DNA of 64,000 nt from Diplonema papillatum (Eukaryota; Euglenozoa; Diplonemea; Diplonemida; Diplonemidae), in the NCBI GenBank assembly GCA_030068145.1, contig JAPJBO010000402.1, forward strand, positions 124,001 to 188,000, in the 5' to 3' direction. The translations under genes and the position numbers were made by a program. The notes under the pieces are model-generated. The model worked only from the letters and a program-made list of their open reading frames with translations. It did no database searches and was not told where the DNA came from. Numbering within the stretch: the stretch's first letter is position 1; every line of letters begins with the position of its first letter. Below, in pieces: positions 53,364-63,859 of this stretch.

Positions 53364-54366
53364 CGAGACTGGAGGCAGCAGTTAAAGTTCGTGAGTTCTG
53401 GTGAAGCTAAGATCGGGCGAAACAAAGTTCGGGCGAAACAAAGTTCGGGTGAAGCAAAGTTCGGGTGAAGCAAAGTTCGGATGAAGCAAAGTTCTGGTGA
53501 AGCAAAGTTCGGGCGAAGCTAAGTTCGGGCGAAACAAAGTTCGGACGAAGCTAAGTTCGTCGAACCTAAAGCAAAGTTCTGGTGAAGCTAAGTTCGGGCG
53601 AAACAAAGTTCTGGTGAAGCAAAGTTCGGGTGAAGCAAAGTTCGGGCGAAGCTAAGTTCTGGGTGAAGCAAAGTTCAGGCGAAGCAAAGTTCGGGCGAAG
53701 CTAAGTTCGGGCGAAACAAAGTCCGGGCGAAGCTAAGTTCTGGGTGAAGCAAAGTTGCAAAGTTCTGGTGAAGCAAAGTTCTGGGTGAAGCAAAGTTCTG
53801 GTGAAGCAAAGTTCGGATGAAGCAAAGTTCTGGTGAAGCAAAGTTCGGGTGAAGCTAAGTTCGGGCGAAACAAAGTTCGGGTGAAGCTAAGTTCGGGTGA
53901 AGCAAAGTTCTGGTGAAGCAAAGTTCGGGCGAAGCAAAGTCGGGTGAAGCAAAGTTCGGGCGAAGCTAAGTTCGGGCGAAGCAAAGTTCGGGTTCTGGTG
54001 GCAAGTTCGGCGCCAGTACCCCGGCCCCCCCCGGGCCCCCCCCCCGACTCCGTTTCCCGTGGTGACCCAAATGCCGCGAGATACTGAAAAACTCCGCAAA
54101 AACGCAATTTTCGGGCACATTGGACCTGGAAACGCAACAAAACCTCGAAAACAATCTTCGACCGGAAAAATGTCATGGGCGGGGTTCGAACCCGGACCCA
54201 CCGGCCTGAAGGAAAAAAAAAAAACACTCTGCCACCCGCATACCTTTTGCGAGGAAAAAAAAAGCTTGCCCGGCTCTTTCCAAAACAACACCTTTTCATG
54301 AAGAAAAGCCGGGTTGGCTCGAATAGAGGCTATTCACATTGCATGTTCATAGGACCTCCAGTCTCG
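53364..54366. mobile_element. composite unit 1: CGAGACTGGAGG ends, 16-bp satellite, tRNA-like module
   Basis: Starts CGAGACTGGAGG and ends with its inverse CCTCCAGTCTCG. Inside is ~620 bp of a 16-bp satellite (AAGTTCGGGTGAAGCA and variants, 53385-54000), a C-rich stretch, GGTGACCCAAATGCCGCG and the tRNA-like block. Two further units share this order. The long frames on its minus strand are satellite artefacts. Confidence 0.7.
54176..54243 (-). ncRNA. tRNA-like sequence, copy b, damaged
   Basis: Keeps the B-box arm GGGTTCGAACCCCGCC, but an A-run replaces half of the anticodon hairpin. Confidence 0.45.
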
Positions 54367-54369
54367 AAA

Positions 54370-55330
54370 AACCGTACTATCTTGGGTATTGACTCATGTC
54401 TGGACACTTTTTCGTGGAATGGGTGATACCTCGGAAAATTCACAAGTGTAAAAACTACAAATTCCCGAGCCGAATGGGTGTGGTTTCCGAAAGCGTAGGG
54501 CCTTCAGCCCGGGTTCGGCCATGACACTTTTCCGGTCGAAGTTTTCGAGGTTTGTTGCGTTTCGGGGTCTAATAAAGCGCCAAACTTTACCCATTCGGTG
54601 GTCGGCCCCCGGGAACGAGCACCTCGGAAAACTGTAGCATGCGCAAAAAATGTCGACACAGTTCAGGCAGCATGTCCAGCAGTGAATAGCACTCCTGCTC
54701 AGCCCTGCGATCCTGGAACTGTCTGTTGCGTGGGTTATGAGCTGCTCTGTGACCAGCCTGGCCCGGTTCACCCAACTTCAAGTTTGCCTGTACAGAGGTT
54801 TGCACCAGTGCACTGACAATCACACCAGACTAACCAGGACAGTGCCTCAGCACAGAAGTGCCAACACCGATCCCTGAACAGGGGCCACCCAGTTCCGTGT
54901 CAACGTCGCCCCCCAGAGCAAGGGTTACAGGGCTTTGCTTGGGAGCCCCGGCTGAATGAAGAAGGATCGCATTTCGCACGTGTTGTCATATTCCGGATAA
55001 ATCCTGCGAAAAGAGCAGCTGCACGGAATTGACTTCGGACAAATTTTAAGAAGAAAAAGGATCTCACGGGACTCGAACCAGATTCAGGCAAACATTACCC
55101 AAGGCCGGGGAGGCGGGGCGTGAAAACAGCCCCACTGTTCCCCCCAGCCAAAAACTGTCGAAACGGGTGAGTCAACTCCCTGAGAAGACCACCGACACAC
55201 CGCTGTGCCTGCGCTGAAACGAGTGCGGGACACGGCCCAAGCCACTCTGACAGCCCCCCAGACGCAAACGCCCTGACTCAAACTCAGGGCTTGAGTCAAA
55301 AACCGGAAGAAGGGGCTGCAGAGCAGGCTA
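54370..55330. other. spacer without a supported gene
   Basis: Contains GACACTTTTTCGTGGAATGG (54406), also seen at 59165 and in inverse near 62810. A tRNA-3'-half-like GGTTCGAGTCCCGTGAG followed by a T-run lies on the minus strand at 55055-55085. No coding is supported. Confidence 0.45.
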
Positions 55331-55337
55331 ACCCTAT

Positions 55338-55562
55338 TGCATCTGGTGGGGCGCGACCGGACGAAGTCACTGCATCGCGGGTTTTTTTACCGGGTCGGAC
55401 CTGTTAGCAGTCACGCGCAGGCCAGTCCCGTGTCGCTGTGAGACTGGCGTTCACAGTGTGCTGAAGAAGCATTTCTTTGGACTACCGCTCCGGAAGCAAC
55501 CGGATACCGGCAGCCCCGCTGTACCAACATGGCAAGTACAGTGTCCCGCGCTCCAAAAAAAA
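55338..55562 (+). mobile_element. R2-like LINE, 3' UTR copy 1
   Basis: ATTGCATCTGGTGGGGCGCG through CAGTGTCCCGCGCTCC and an A-run is nearly identical to 58655-58912, minus a ~24-bp internal deletion. It is 5'-truncated within the UTR. Confidence 0.8.
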
Positions 55563-56050
55563 ACATTCACTCCCGAAAAACCGCTTCAACTAAACAACTA
55601 CAAAAGCTCCGATTTTGTCAAAAAGAAAGGCATCAAGCCCTTGGAAAAATTATGCTGTCACGTGGTGATCTGTATCCACAGTCATCTTTAGTAAAAGGCG
55701 AAAGATGAGTTTGCTGATGAACACAAATCGTGAGATGCCACGTCAACGCTGAAGTAAGGGAAAGGAGTTGGATCACCGTTCCGGAAAACGTGTTACAGGT
55801 CGATGGGGCAGCAAAAATGAGACCGCGGGGACTTGATCCGACAAAATATTTGGGCCGGCTCAATTCCCACAGGCAACGAGCGCGGTAGACAAATCTAAGT
55901 TTTTGCTCATAACGGTGGGACAATTCCCATTAGGGTAGGCGGTTTTTTTTTTTTGGCCCATGTCCGTCGGCCCACAGAAATTTACGCGCGCGCGCGCAAA
56001 AAAAAAACTTTTCAGAAAAAAAGTACGTGCGCTCGGCTAAGGCCGGCGCG
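55563..56050. other. spacer without a supported gene
   Basis: Short frames only, with a CG microsatellite (GCGCGCGCGC) at about 55986. Leads into AAGTACGTGCGCTCGGCTAA, the constant lead of the composite units. Confidence 0.4.
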
Positions 56051-56053
56051 TGG

Positions 56054-57487
56054 CGAGACTGGAGGCAGCAGTTAAAGTTCGGGGAACAGCAAAGTTCGGG
56101 CGAAGCTAAGTTCGGGTGAAGCAAAGTTCGGGCGAAGCTAAGTTCTGGTGAAGCAAAGTTCGGGCGAAGCTAAGTTCGGGTGAAGCAAAGTTCTGGTGAA
56201 GCTAAGTTCGGGCGAAACAAAGTTCGGGCGAAGCAAAGTTCGGGCGAAGGTGAAGCTAAGTTCGGGCGAAACAAAGTCCGGGCGAAGCTAAGTTCTGGGT
56301 GAAGCAAAGTTCGGACGTTCTGGTGAAGCTAAGATCGGGCGAAAAAGTTCGGCGAAGCTAAGTTCGGGTGAAGCAAAGTTCGGGCGAAGCTAAGTTCTGG
56401 TGAAGCAAAGTTCGGGCGAAGCTAAGTTCGGGTGAAGCAAAGTTCGGGCGAAGCTAAGTTCTGGTGAAGCAAAGTTCGGCGAAGCTAAGTTCGGGTGAAG
56501 CAAAGTTCTGGTGAAGCTAAGTTCGGGCGAAACAAAGTTCGGGCGAAGCAAAGTTCGGGCGAAGGTGAAGCTAAGTTCGGGCGAAACAAAGTCCGGGCGA
56601 AGCTAAGTTCTGGGTGAAGCAAAGTTCGGACGTTCTGGTGAAGCTAAGATCGGGCGAAAAAGTTCGGCGAAGCTAAGTTCGGGTGAAGCAAAGTTCGGGC
56701 GAAGCTAAGTTCTGGTGAAGCAAAGTTCGGGCGAAGCTAAGTTCGGGTGAAGCAAAGTTCTGGTGAAGCTAAGTTCGGGCGAAACAAAGTTCGGGCGAAA
56801 CAAAGTTCGGGCGAAACAAAGTTCGGGCGAAGCAAAGTTCTGGGCGAAGCTAAGTTCGGATGAAGCAAAGTTCTGGTGAAGCAAAGTTCGGGCGAAACAA
56901 AGCTCTGGGGGAAGCAAAGTTCGGGCGAAGCAAAGTTCGGGCGAAGCTAAGTTCTGGTGAAGCAAAGTTCGGGCGAAGCAAAGTTCGGGTCAAGCTAAGT
57001 TCGGGCGAAACAAAGTGCGGGCGAAGCTAAGTTCTGGGGGAAGCAAAGTTCGGGTGAAGCAAAGTTCTGGTGAAGCTAAGATCGGGCGAAACAAAGTTCG
57101 GGCGAAGCTAAGTTCGGGTGAAGCTAAGTTCGGATGAAGCAAAGTTCTGGTGAAGCAAAGCTCGGGCGAAGCAAAGTTCGGGCGAAGTTCGGGTGAAGCA
57201 AAGTTCTGGTGAACATTGCATGTTCATAGGACCTCCAGTCTCGAAAAATTCTCAAAAACTTCAAACCGAAAAAAACACTTCGCGCGGGGATCGAACCGCG
57301 GACCTGTGGGTCCGGAGACCGCGGCACTGTTGAAGTGGACCATACAGGCATGAAATCCGAAAAACGGAAAAAGCCAACCCCGCGCTATTATCCAGTTCAA
57401 AACAATACACTTTTTAGTGTAGAGAAAAGTGGGGTTGGCTCGAATAGAGGCTATTCACATTGCATGTTCATAGGACCTCCAGTCTCG
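56054..57487. mobile_element. composite unit 2 with the longest 16-bp satellite
   Basis: CGAGACTGGAGG at 56054 and CCTCCAGTCTCG at 57232 and again at 57476. The satellite covers 56085-57215. Within it a ~260-bp block is duplicated (about 56110-56370 and 56370-56640). The tRNA-like core after the satellite (57283-57352) differs from that of units 1 and 3, while the following tail GGGTTGGCTCGAATAGAGGC is the same. Confidence 0.7.
57283..57352 (-). ncRNA. tRNA-like sequence of a second type
   Basis: The minus strand carries GCGGTTCGATCCCCGC (B-box and T-arm), a hairpin GGTCTCCGGACC, and TATGGTCCACTTCAACAGT in the A-box position. Pairing of the acceptor ends is poor, so it is a tRNA-like remnant and not a proven tRNA gene. 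Confidence 0.45.
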
Positions 57488-57788
57488 AAAAACTTTTGCC
57501 ACAAGACTTTCTGCTACTGGATGTCACACCATATGTGCCGGCTATACTACTGGCCAGTCCGCTGTTGGCACTTTTGTGCCCGTTGTTGGTAGAATTTCTG
57601 GACGATGAGCTCAAAGGTGAGTGTGAAGATGAACTTGATGTGTCCGAGGGGTTGCGGTGGCAGTCTAGAGTTCAACAGTCCTGAACGCCGCGCGGGGTGC
57701 GTTTCGACAAAACCTTCCATAGTCGGAGGCTGCAGATGATAGACGATGCCACGGTATTTCTGCTCTCCCAGAGCTTATTTCGCCCGGT

Positions 57789-58619
57789 TTGCGAAGAACT
57801 CAAAATGAGTCCAAAAATTCTCACTCGGTAGTGAACAAAAAAAAATTCACCGAGAAGAGGAAGAACCTTCTCGAGTCGCTGACGGAGGAGCTCGGCCACT
57901 CCGGCCAACTGCAGGGTCAGGCCCTGACCCGGGCCCAAGACCGGATCCGGGCGCGGATCCAAAGCGGCTCCGGCAAGCACGCTTCGGCGTGGTTGTACGG
58001 CAACCCTGAGGCGGATACCGCAATGTGGTTGTCTCCGGCCGAGCTGGCGGTGGCAGTCCGGCTTCGGTTGGGGCTTCCAATTGCGGCCGCGCCGGGGGAG
58101 TGCCGCCTTTGCGGACACGGTGCGACCGACGTCAACGGATCGCACGCCCAGACGTGTTTCGGCAGCGGCCGCCGAACGCGCCTTCACAACGCGCTGCGCG
58201 ACATCGTCGCCGACTTCGCTCGACGAGGACTGCTCGGTCCTTCCATCGAGCGAGCCGTGTTCGCTAACGCGCGGCGCAAGCGCCCGGACATCAGCTACGT
58301 CCGGGATGGCACCACCGTCCTACTTGACGTCGCTGTCACGTACCCCCTACAACTCTCGCAGCCGCACTACGCAGCCCGGGCGGCGGCAGAGCCAGGGGGC
58401 GCAGCAGCCGCGTACGCTGTAGCCGTCAAGGAGCGTGTCTACAACGCAATCATCGCCAATGAGCCAGACCCGCGGGAATGGAAGGCGGTGCCGCTAGTTG
58501 TAGACACGTTCGGGGCCTGGTGCCCAGGAGCAATCACGGAGCTGCGGCACATTGCCCGCGCCAACGCCCTCCGTGAAGACCGGACCGTTTCGGCCGCCAG
58601 GACCTCTTCCACCGCTTGA
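57789..58619 (+). CDS. R2-like LINE C-terminus: zinc knuckle and restriction-like endonuclease
   Basis: A 276-residue frame whose family-like part begins about residue 17. It shows a helical linker (LSPAELAVAVRLRLGLPI), a CCHC knuckle (C-R-L-C ... GSHAQTC), RRTRLHNALRDIVADF, and then RKRPDISYVRDG and VLLDVAVTYPL. The P-D ... D-V pattern is that of the restriction-like endonuclease of R2-type LINEs. No RT is present, so the copy is 5'-truncated. The first ~16 codons come from the flanking DNA. Lys is not clearly seen in the expected nuclease position, so activity is doubtful. The 3' UTR follows at once. Confidence 0.75.
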   Translation: MRRTQNESKNSHSVVNKKKFTEKRKNLLESLTEELGHSGQLQGQALTRAQDRIRARIQSGSGKHASAWLYGNPEADTAMWLSPAELAVAVRLRLGLPIAAAPGECRLCGHGATDVNGSHAQTCFGSGRRTRLHNALRDIVADFARRGLLGPSIERAVFANARRKRPDISYVRDGTTVLLDVAVTYPLQLSQPHYAARAAAEPGGAAAAYAVAVKERVYNAIIANEPDPREWKAVPLVVDTFGAWCPGAITELRHIARANALREDRTVSAARTSSTA

Positions 58620-58912
58620 GCTTTTCTATAGCCCGAGGGGTGGCAAGGATCGTCATTGCATCTGGTGGGGCGCGACCGGACGAAGCGGATCCACCCTGAT
58701 GCAGGGGGTAGAGTCACTGCATCGCGGGTTTTTTTACCGGGTCGGACCTGTTAGCAGTCACGCGCAGGCCAGTCCCGTGTCGCTGTGCGACAGGCCTTCA
58801 CAGTGTGCTGAAGAAGCATTTCTTTGGACTACCGCTCCGGAAGCAACCGGATACCGGCAGCCCCGCTGTACCAACATGGCAAGTACAGTGTCCCGCGCTC
58901 CAAAAAAATTCC
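57840..58912 (+). mobile_element. R2-like LINE, 5'-truncated copy 2
   Basis: Coding C-terminus, then a ~290-bp 3' UTR shared with 55338-55562, ending in a short A-run after GCGCTCC. The two copies share about 200 bp almost unchanged, so both are fairly young. Confidence 0.75.
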
Positions 58913-59483
58913 GCCGTTTTTTTTAGCCCATGGTCCAGAGGTTACCACACGGTCTTTCGATTCCCGCCGGAAATCGTGTTTATGGGTTTTTGAAACAACC
59001 CCAAAACCGACCTTTTGTCCATCTGCACGCCAGATTTTGGTCGCCACGCGAGCTGATTGCTTGCCCATAATCGCCAGGGATAGCTCTTTCCATCCCAAAA
59101 AAAATTTCCCAAAAATTCCAAAAATTTGACCCAAAACGGGCTGCTTTTCAGACGGAAAATCTGTGACACTTTTTCGTGGAATGGGTGATACCGTTATGGG
59201 GCTAATTCCCATTCTCGAACACAATTTAACTTTTTGCCCATTCTCGAACACTCGCTAACTTTTTGCCCATTCTCGAACACTTTTTAACTTTTTGCCCATT
59301 CTCGAACAGTCGCCTAACTTTTTGCCGGGCTAATTCCCATTCTAGAACTGTTTTTAACTTTTTGCCCATTATAGAACAGTCGCTAACTTTGTGCCCATTA
59401 TAGAACTGTTTTTAACTTTTTGCCCATTCTCGATAACTGTGTGCCCATTAAAGTACGTGCGCTCGGCTAAGGCCGGCGCGTGG

Positions 59484-60323
59484 CGAGACTGGAGGCAGCA
59501 GTTAAAGTTCGGGGAACAGTAAAGTTCGGGCTAAGCTAAGTTCGGGCAATGCTGGTGAAGCTAAGTTCGAGTGATGCTAAGTTCGGGCGTTGCTAAGTTC
59601 TGGTGCTAAGCGCTCAGGCTGCGCTCGGTACTAAAAAAAAGTTCCGGCACGAGCGAAGTTCGGCCAGGGTGGTAAAGTCCGGTGAAGCCAAGGTCGGTGC
59701 TCGTGCCCGGGGGGGGACACCCACCGAGTACGGGAAAAGTTTGGCGCTGGTACCCGGGTTTGCGCCCCCCCGGACCCCCCCGCCGCCCCCCGGCGAAGCA
59801 GAGTTCGGCGCGCAGCTAAGTTCAGACGATAATAAGTTCGAGTGATGCTAAGTTCGGGCGGAGCTAAGTTCTGGTGAAGCAAAGTTCGGGCGCAGCTGAG
59901 TTCGGACGAAGCAAAGTTCGCGTGAAGCTAAGCAAAGTTCGGTTCTCGTAGCAGTTTGGCCTGTGATGGCAAGCTCGGCCGCCCGACTCCGTTTCCCGGG
60001 GTGACCCAAATACCGCGAGATACTGAGAAACTCCGCCAAAAACGCAAATTTCGGGCACATAAGACCCCGAAACCCAACAAACGTCGAAAACCATCGTCGA
60101 CCGGAAAAGTGTGCGGGGCGGGGTTCGAACCCGGGCCGACCGGCCTGAAGGCCGGCGCCCGCTCACTCTGCCACCCCCGTGCATTTTCCCAGAAGGGAAA
60201 AAAGCTTACTCTGAACTATTATCCAGTTCAAAAACAATACGGTTTCATAATTGTTGCAAGAAAAGCCGGGTTGGCTCGAATAGAGGCTATTCACATTGCA
60301 TGTTCATAGGACCTCCAGTCTCG
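59484..60323. mobile_element. composite unit 3, inserted in the left arm of foldback element 3
   Basis: CGAGACTGGAGG ... CCTCCAGTCTCG with a degenerate 16-bp satellite (59503-59950), GGGGTGACCCAAATACCGCG and a tRNA-like core. On each side the foldback array resumes (GTGTGCCCATTA before, TTTGTGCCCATTATAGAAC after), which shows it is an insertion. Confidence 0.7.
60114..60182 (-). ncRNA. tRNA-like sequence, copy c
   Basis: Best preserved of its type: GGTGGCAGAGTGAGCGGG, hairpin CCGGCCTTCAGGCCGG and GGGTTCGAACCCCG. The acceptor stem pairs in part. Confidence 0.5.
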
Positions 60324-60714
60324 AAGAACATTCCGCTAACTTTGTGCCCATTATAGAACATTGCTAAATCGTCACTTCTGGGACTCGATACCCCAACCTC
60401 CAGGCTGCCAAAATCTTGGGTCTAAATTTTGGTTCCCAACTCGGGTCCAAGTTTTGGGTCAGGTTTTGGGCTCAAGTTTCGGTCCGGTCTGAAGTCTGGG
60501 CCTAGTTACTGGTAGCGCCAGGCCAGTAACCTGGTAACCAGACTGGACCTGGATTATGTCATCATGCCACGGAAAAGCCTCGAACAGACCGGGCGGTCTG
60601 CTCAGAGTCAGACTGCTGTCAGGCTGCGTGCAGTCTGGTAGTGTTAGTCTGGGCCTCTGGCAGCTGACGCTTGAAGTTGAACTGGTTGTCGTCTATTGAT
60701 GACCAACCCAAGTT

Positions 60715-60865
60715 TGGGGGACCCAAGTTTGGGACCCAAGTTTGGAACCCAACCCAAGTTTGGAACCCAAGTTTGGAACCCAAGTTTGGAACCCAAGTTT
60801 GGGTGGGACCCAAGTTTGGGACCCAAGTTTGGGACCCAAGTCTGGAACCCAAGTTTTGGGCACAA
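60715..60865 (+). repeat. 15-bp minisatellite (GACCCAAGTTTGGGA)
   Basis: About nine units, GACCCAAGTTTGGGA alternating with ACCCAAGTTTGGA. Each unit is partly self-complementary (CCCAAGTTTGGG). It lies in the core of foldback element 3. Confidence 0.85.
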
Positions 60866-62705
60866 CCTCAGGAAACCGTACTGTTTTGGTATTTCACCCC
60901 ATTCTTGAATGGATTTCATAGGCTCGTCACTTCCTGCTGCCGTTGTCAACAGCGTTGATGCCCAGTTGCAGAACCGACTCCTCCGCGTTGGTTGCAAGCA
61001 TCTTCCTGCGAAAAACAGCTGATTCGAAGACTTGGCAACTCCTTCAGCCGACTTTCACCCAGCTTTTCTCGGACCCAAAACTTGGAGTCCAAGTTGGACC
61101 CAAAGTCGCGGCCAAGATTTGGACTAAATCCAACCATTGGACCCAAGTTTGGGAACAATGCTGGTCGCGACGATCGAGACGTGAAAGCAAACATCAACGC
61201 GAAGAGTAATAAACCCGTGTGCAGGTCTCTTCTACCACGCCGGCGATGCAGAGTACCGCCTGCGTGCTAACACAAACTTGAACTTACTCTTGCCACGAGT
61301 CTTGGCAAACTTCCGGGTCCAAAGTTGGAAAAGTAGGCACAAACTCAGGAAACCGTACTGTTCAAGTTTTGGACCAGATTTAGACCAAAACCCGTCCTGA
61401 AGGTTGTGGTATCGAGTCCCCGAAGTGACGATTTTTAGCGAATGTTCTATAATGGGCAAAAAGTTAGCGAATGTTCTATAATGGGCACAAAGTTATCGAG
61501 AATGGGCAAAAAGTTAAAAATAGTTCTATAATGGGCACAAAGTTAAGAACAGTTTTATAATGGGCAAAAAGTTAAGAATAGTTCTATAATGGGCACAAAG
61601 TTAAGAAAATGTGCTATAATGGGAATTAGCCCCTTTTTGCCCATTCTCGAACATTGAAATTTGCCCAGGGTGGGATTCGAAGGGCCAATTACCATTCCAG
61701 CACCATTTTCAAACTTTTTGCCCATTCCAGCACTATTTCCAAACTTTTTGCCCATTCCAGCACTATCGCAAACTTTTTGCCCATTCCAGCACTCTGCCCA
61801 AACTTTTTGCCCATTCCAGCACTCTGCCCAAACTTTTTTCCCATTCCAGCACTATTTCCAAACTTTTTGCCCATTCCAGCACTATTTCCAAACTTTTTGT
61901 CCATTCAAGCACTATTAGTATTACCACCCTTTACCAATATTATGGCAAAATCAACACTGCAATTTCTGCAGGGGGGGGCTAAATACACGGGAGCCAAGCT
62001 TCACGTGTTCGGCGGTACTGCAGCCACGGGCCTACGGGTCAAGTGGCTCCCGATTTCCCAGACTAAAGCATCAAGGCTTGGCGCACCTCTTGGCGCTCGC
62101 GCTGATTCGCGGCTGAACGCAAGCTCGTCGAGACGGCCAGCCGCAGGGCAGAGCGGACGGGGTTGTGGCACTGTGCTGCCTCCGACTCAAGCTTTGCAAG
62201 CTGTGGTTGACCGTCACGTTCCTGGACCAGGAGCGGCCTTTTTCTTCTCTTCTTTCTTCTACAGAAGTCGCCTTGTCATGCGGCCAAGACGGAGACAGTC
62301 CGGACAACACGTAGCCAAGCTGCACGAGCCGATTTCGTCCAAGGGCGCCCACCAAAGCGCCACCTACAAACGCTCCGCCGACGTGCGCCACCTACACTAC
62401 GGGTCGTTCCAAAATCACTCTACAGTAGGAGTCTACTTCTCCACTGATTTTGCGGAATCTTCTACGACCGGCAGGCCGCAGCAGTAGATGGCGACGCCAC
62501 AGCACTGGGCGTCGCCCTTCGCGACCCGCCGACCACTGATGACAAAACCGGGTTCATCACGCTACTTAGTACGCTTGCGCAGTGGCTCGTAATAGCCTAC
62601 AAAGGTTTCACAACAGTCACTGACAGCTTGACAAACGTGTCACGCAGTGTGGGGGACAGCCACTCGATGGCTCAGAATGGCTGAGATTTCGAAAAGTTTT
62701 TTTTG

Positions 62706-62950
62706 GTGAAAACCCTGGGGTAGGGGGGCAAAAATGCCGAAAAGACAGTGCGAGACTTAGCTAGCTATTTGGCCAGCTACATGTAGCTCTTTTTAGCTAT
62801 TTATCACTCATTCCACGAAAAGTGTCACAGATTTGGTGAAAACCCTGGGGTAGGGGGGAAAAAATGCCGCGACACTTAGCTAGCTATTTGGCCAGCTACA
62901 TGTAGCTATTTCTAGCTATATATCACTCATTCCACGAAAAGTGTCACAGA
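62706..62950 (+). repeat. direct duplication of ~120 bp
   Basis: TTGGTGAAAACCCTGGGGTA ... CATTCCACGAAAAGTGTCAC occurs twice in succession. Each copy contains CTTAGCTAGCTATTTGGCCA. Confidence 0.85.
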
Positions 62951-62951
62951 T

Positions 62952-63240
62952 TTGGAACAATTTCTGGGGGAAAGAGTCGATCCCATGACAGTAGAAGAGG
63001 GATCAGAGTTTTCTTGTACGGAGGCTGCTTGTGCTGCGGTAAAACTAGATGCTGCTACCGCAGGAAAACCCGTGTATCAGTCGCACCGCAACGGACTGAC
63101 TGTCCGGTGCGCTCACTGTGACCCAGTAAGGCATGGATTCATGACGGCAACGACTTCAGAATGTACGTACTGTGATAGGCACACAATGATGGGCAAAACG
63201 AGTCACTGCGAGTGCTGGATCTGCTCCAGCCTGGAGTGGG
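62952..63240 (+). CDS. possible MULE/FAR1-type DNA-binding fragment inside foldback element 2
   Basis: The frame reads EEGSEFSCTEAACAAVKLDA, then GKPVYQSHRNGLTVRCAHCD and ECTYCDRHTM, before running into the array. The order of Gly-x-x-Phe, an Ala-rich helix, a basic strand ending in Val-Arg-Cys and further Cys/His pairs resembles the N-terminal DNA-binding domain of Mutator transposases, as in 34362-34880. The start is uncertain and the array gives a false C-terminus. Weak on its own; supported by the matching architecture of the two elements. Confidence 0.4.
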
Positions 63241-63859
63241 CAAAAAGTTTGGATAAAGTGCTGGAATGGGCAAAAAGTTCGAAAATAGTGCTGGAATGGG
63301 CAAAAAGTTTGGAGATAGTACTGGAATGGGCAAAAAGTTGGAAAAGTGCTGGAATGGGCAAAAAGTTTGGAAAAGGTGCTGGAATGGGCAAAAAGTTTGC
63401 GATAGTGCTGGAATGGGCAAAAAGTTTGGAAACGGTGCTGGAATGGGCAAAAAGTTTGCGAGAGTGCTGGAATGGGCAAAAAGTTCAAAAAGGTGCTGGA
63501 ATGGGAATTGGCCCGGGATTCGAACTCACCACCCAACATCCAAAAAATTCCAGCCATTTTTGGGTTCGCCATTTCCGATTCCGATTTCCGTCGGATCCGT
63601 TCCTCGAACAAGGTGCCAGCATTGTGGTTGGCTGCTGCGTCCCGGCTCGGTATCCTGGTTGCGCACTGGGCATTGACACCGCAGACTACGGGTAAACGGT
63701 TTTCTAAACACAGATTCGTGCGTAATTCAGGTATGCGCGAGTGACCAGCCCGTTCTACTTGTAGCGCTTCCTAATTCTGTGCCGAAACCTCTTCAGAATC
63801 AGAGCCACTGTTTTACGTTTTACCACGAGTAGTAACCAGCGACGGGCGCGACGTCACGA

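Larger units (their letters stand above)
59198..61633. mobile_element. foldback element 3 (CCCATTCTCGAAC / ATAATGGG arrays), with a nested insertion
   Basis: GGGGCTAATTCCCATT at the left is mirrored by AATGGGAATTAGCCCC at the right. Next to these are arrays of AACTTTTTGCCCATTCTCGA-like ~27-30-bp units (59205-59455, and inverse 61440-61620). Inside the arrays a further inverted pair continues: CGTCACTTCTGGGACTCGAT at 60367 and its inverse near 61430. Composite unit 3 sits in the left arm. No target duplication is visible, so one end may be rearranged. No coding domain is recognised. Confidence 0.65.
61682..63514. mobile_element. foldback element 2 with 29-30-bp tandem ends and 10-bp duplication
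   Basis: The tips are GGGCCAATTACCATTCCAGC and the inverse of GGGCCAATTCCCATTCCAGC. Arrays of ACTTTTTGCCCATTCCAGCA plus ~9 bp lie at 61690-61920 and, inverted, 63235-63505. The perfect 10-bp duplication GGGATTCGAA flanks it (61672-61681 and 63515-63524). The interior has a frame resembling the MULE-type DNA-binding domain, as in the element at 33736. Confidence 0.8.

Noticed and set aside
53733-56965. Minus-strand frames of ASPELCFTRTLL repeats
   Set aside because: Translation of the 16-bp satellite, not a protein family.
53122-60182. Functional tRNA genes, possibly tRNA-Sec(UCA)
   Set aside because: Acceptor stems pair poorly, the anticodon loop is not seven bases, one copy is damaged, and all lie inside repeat units.
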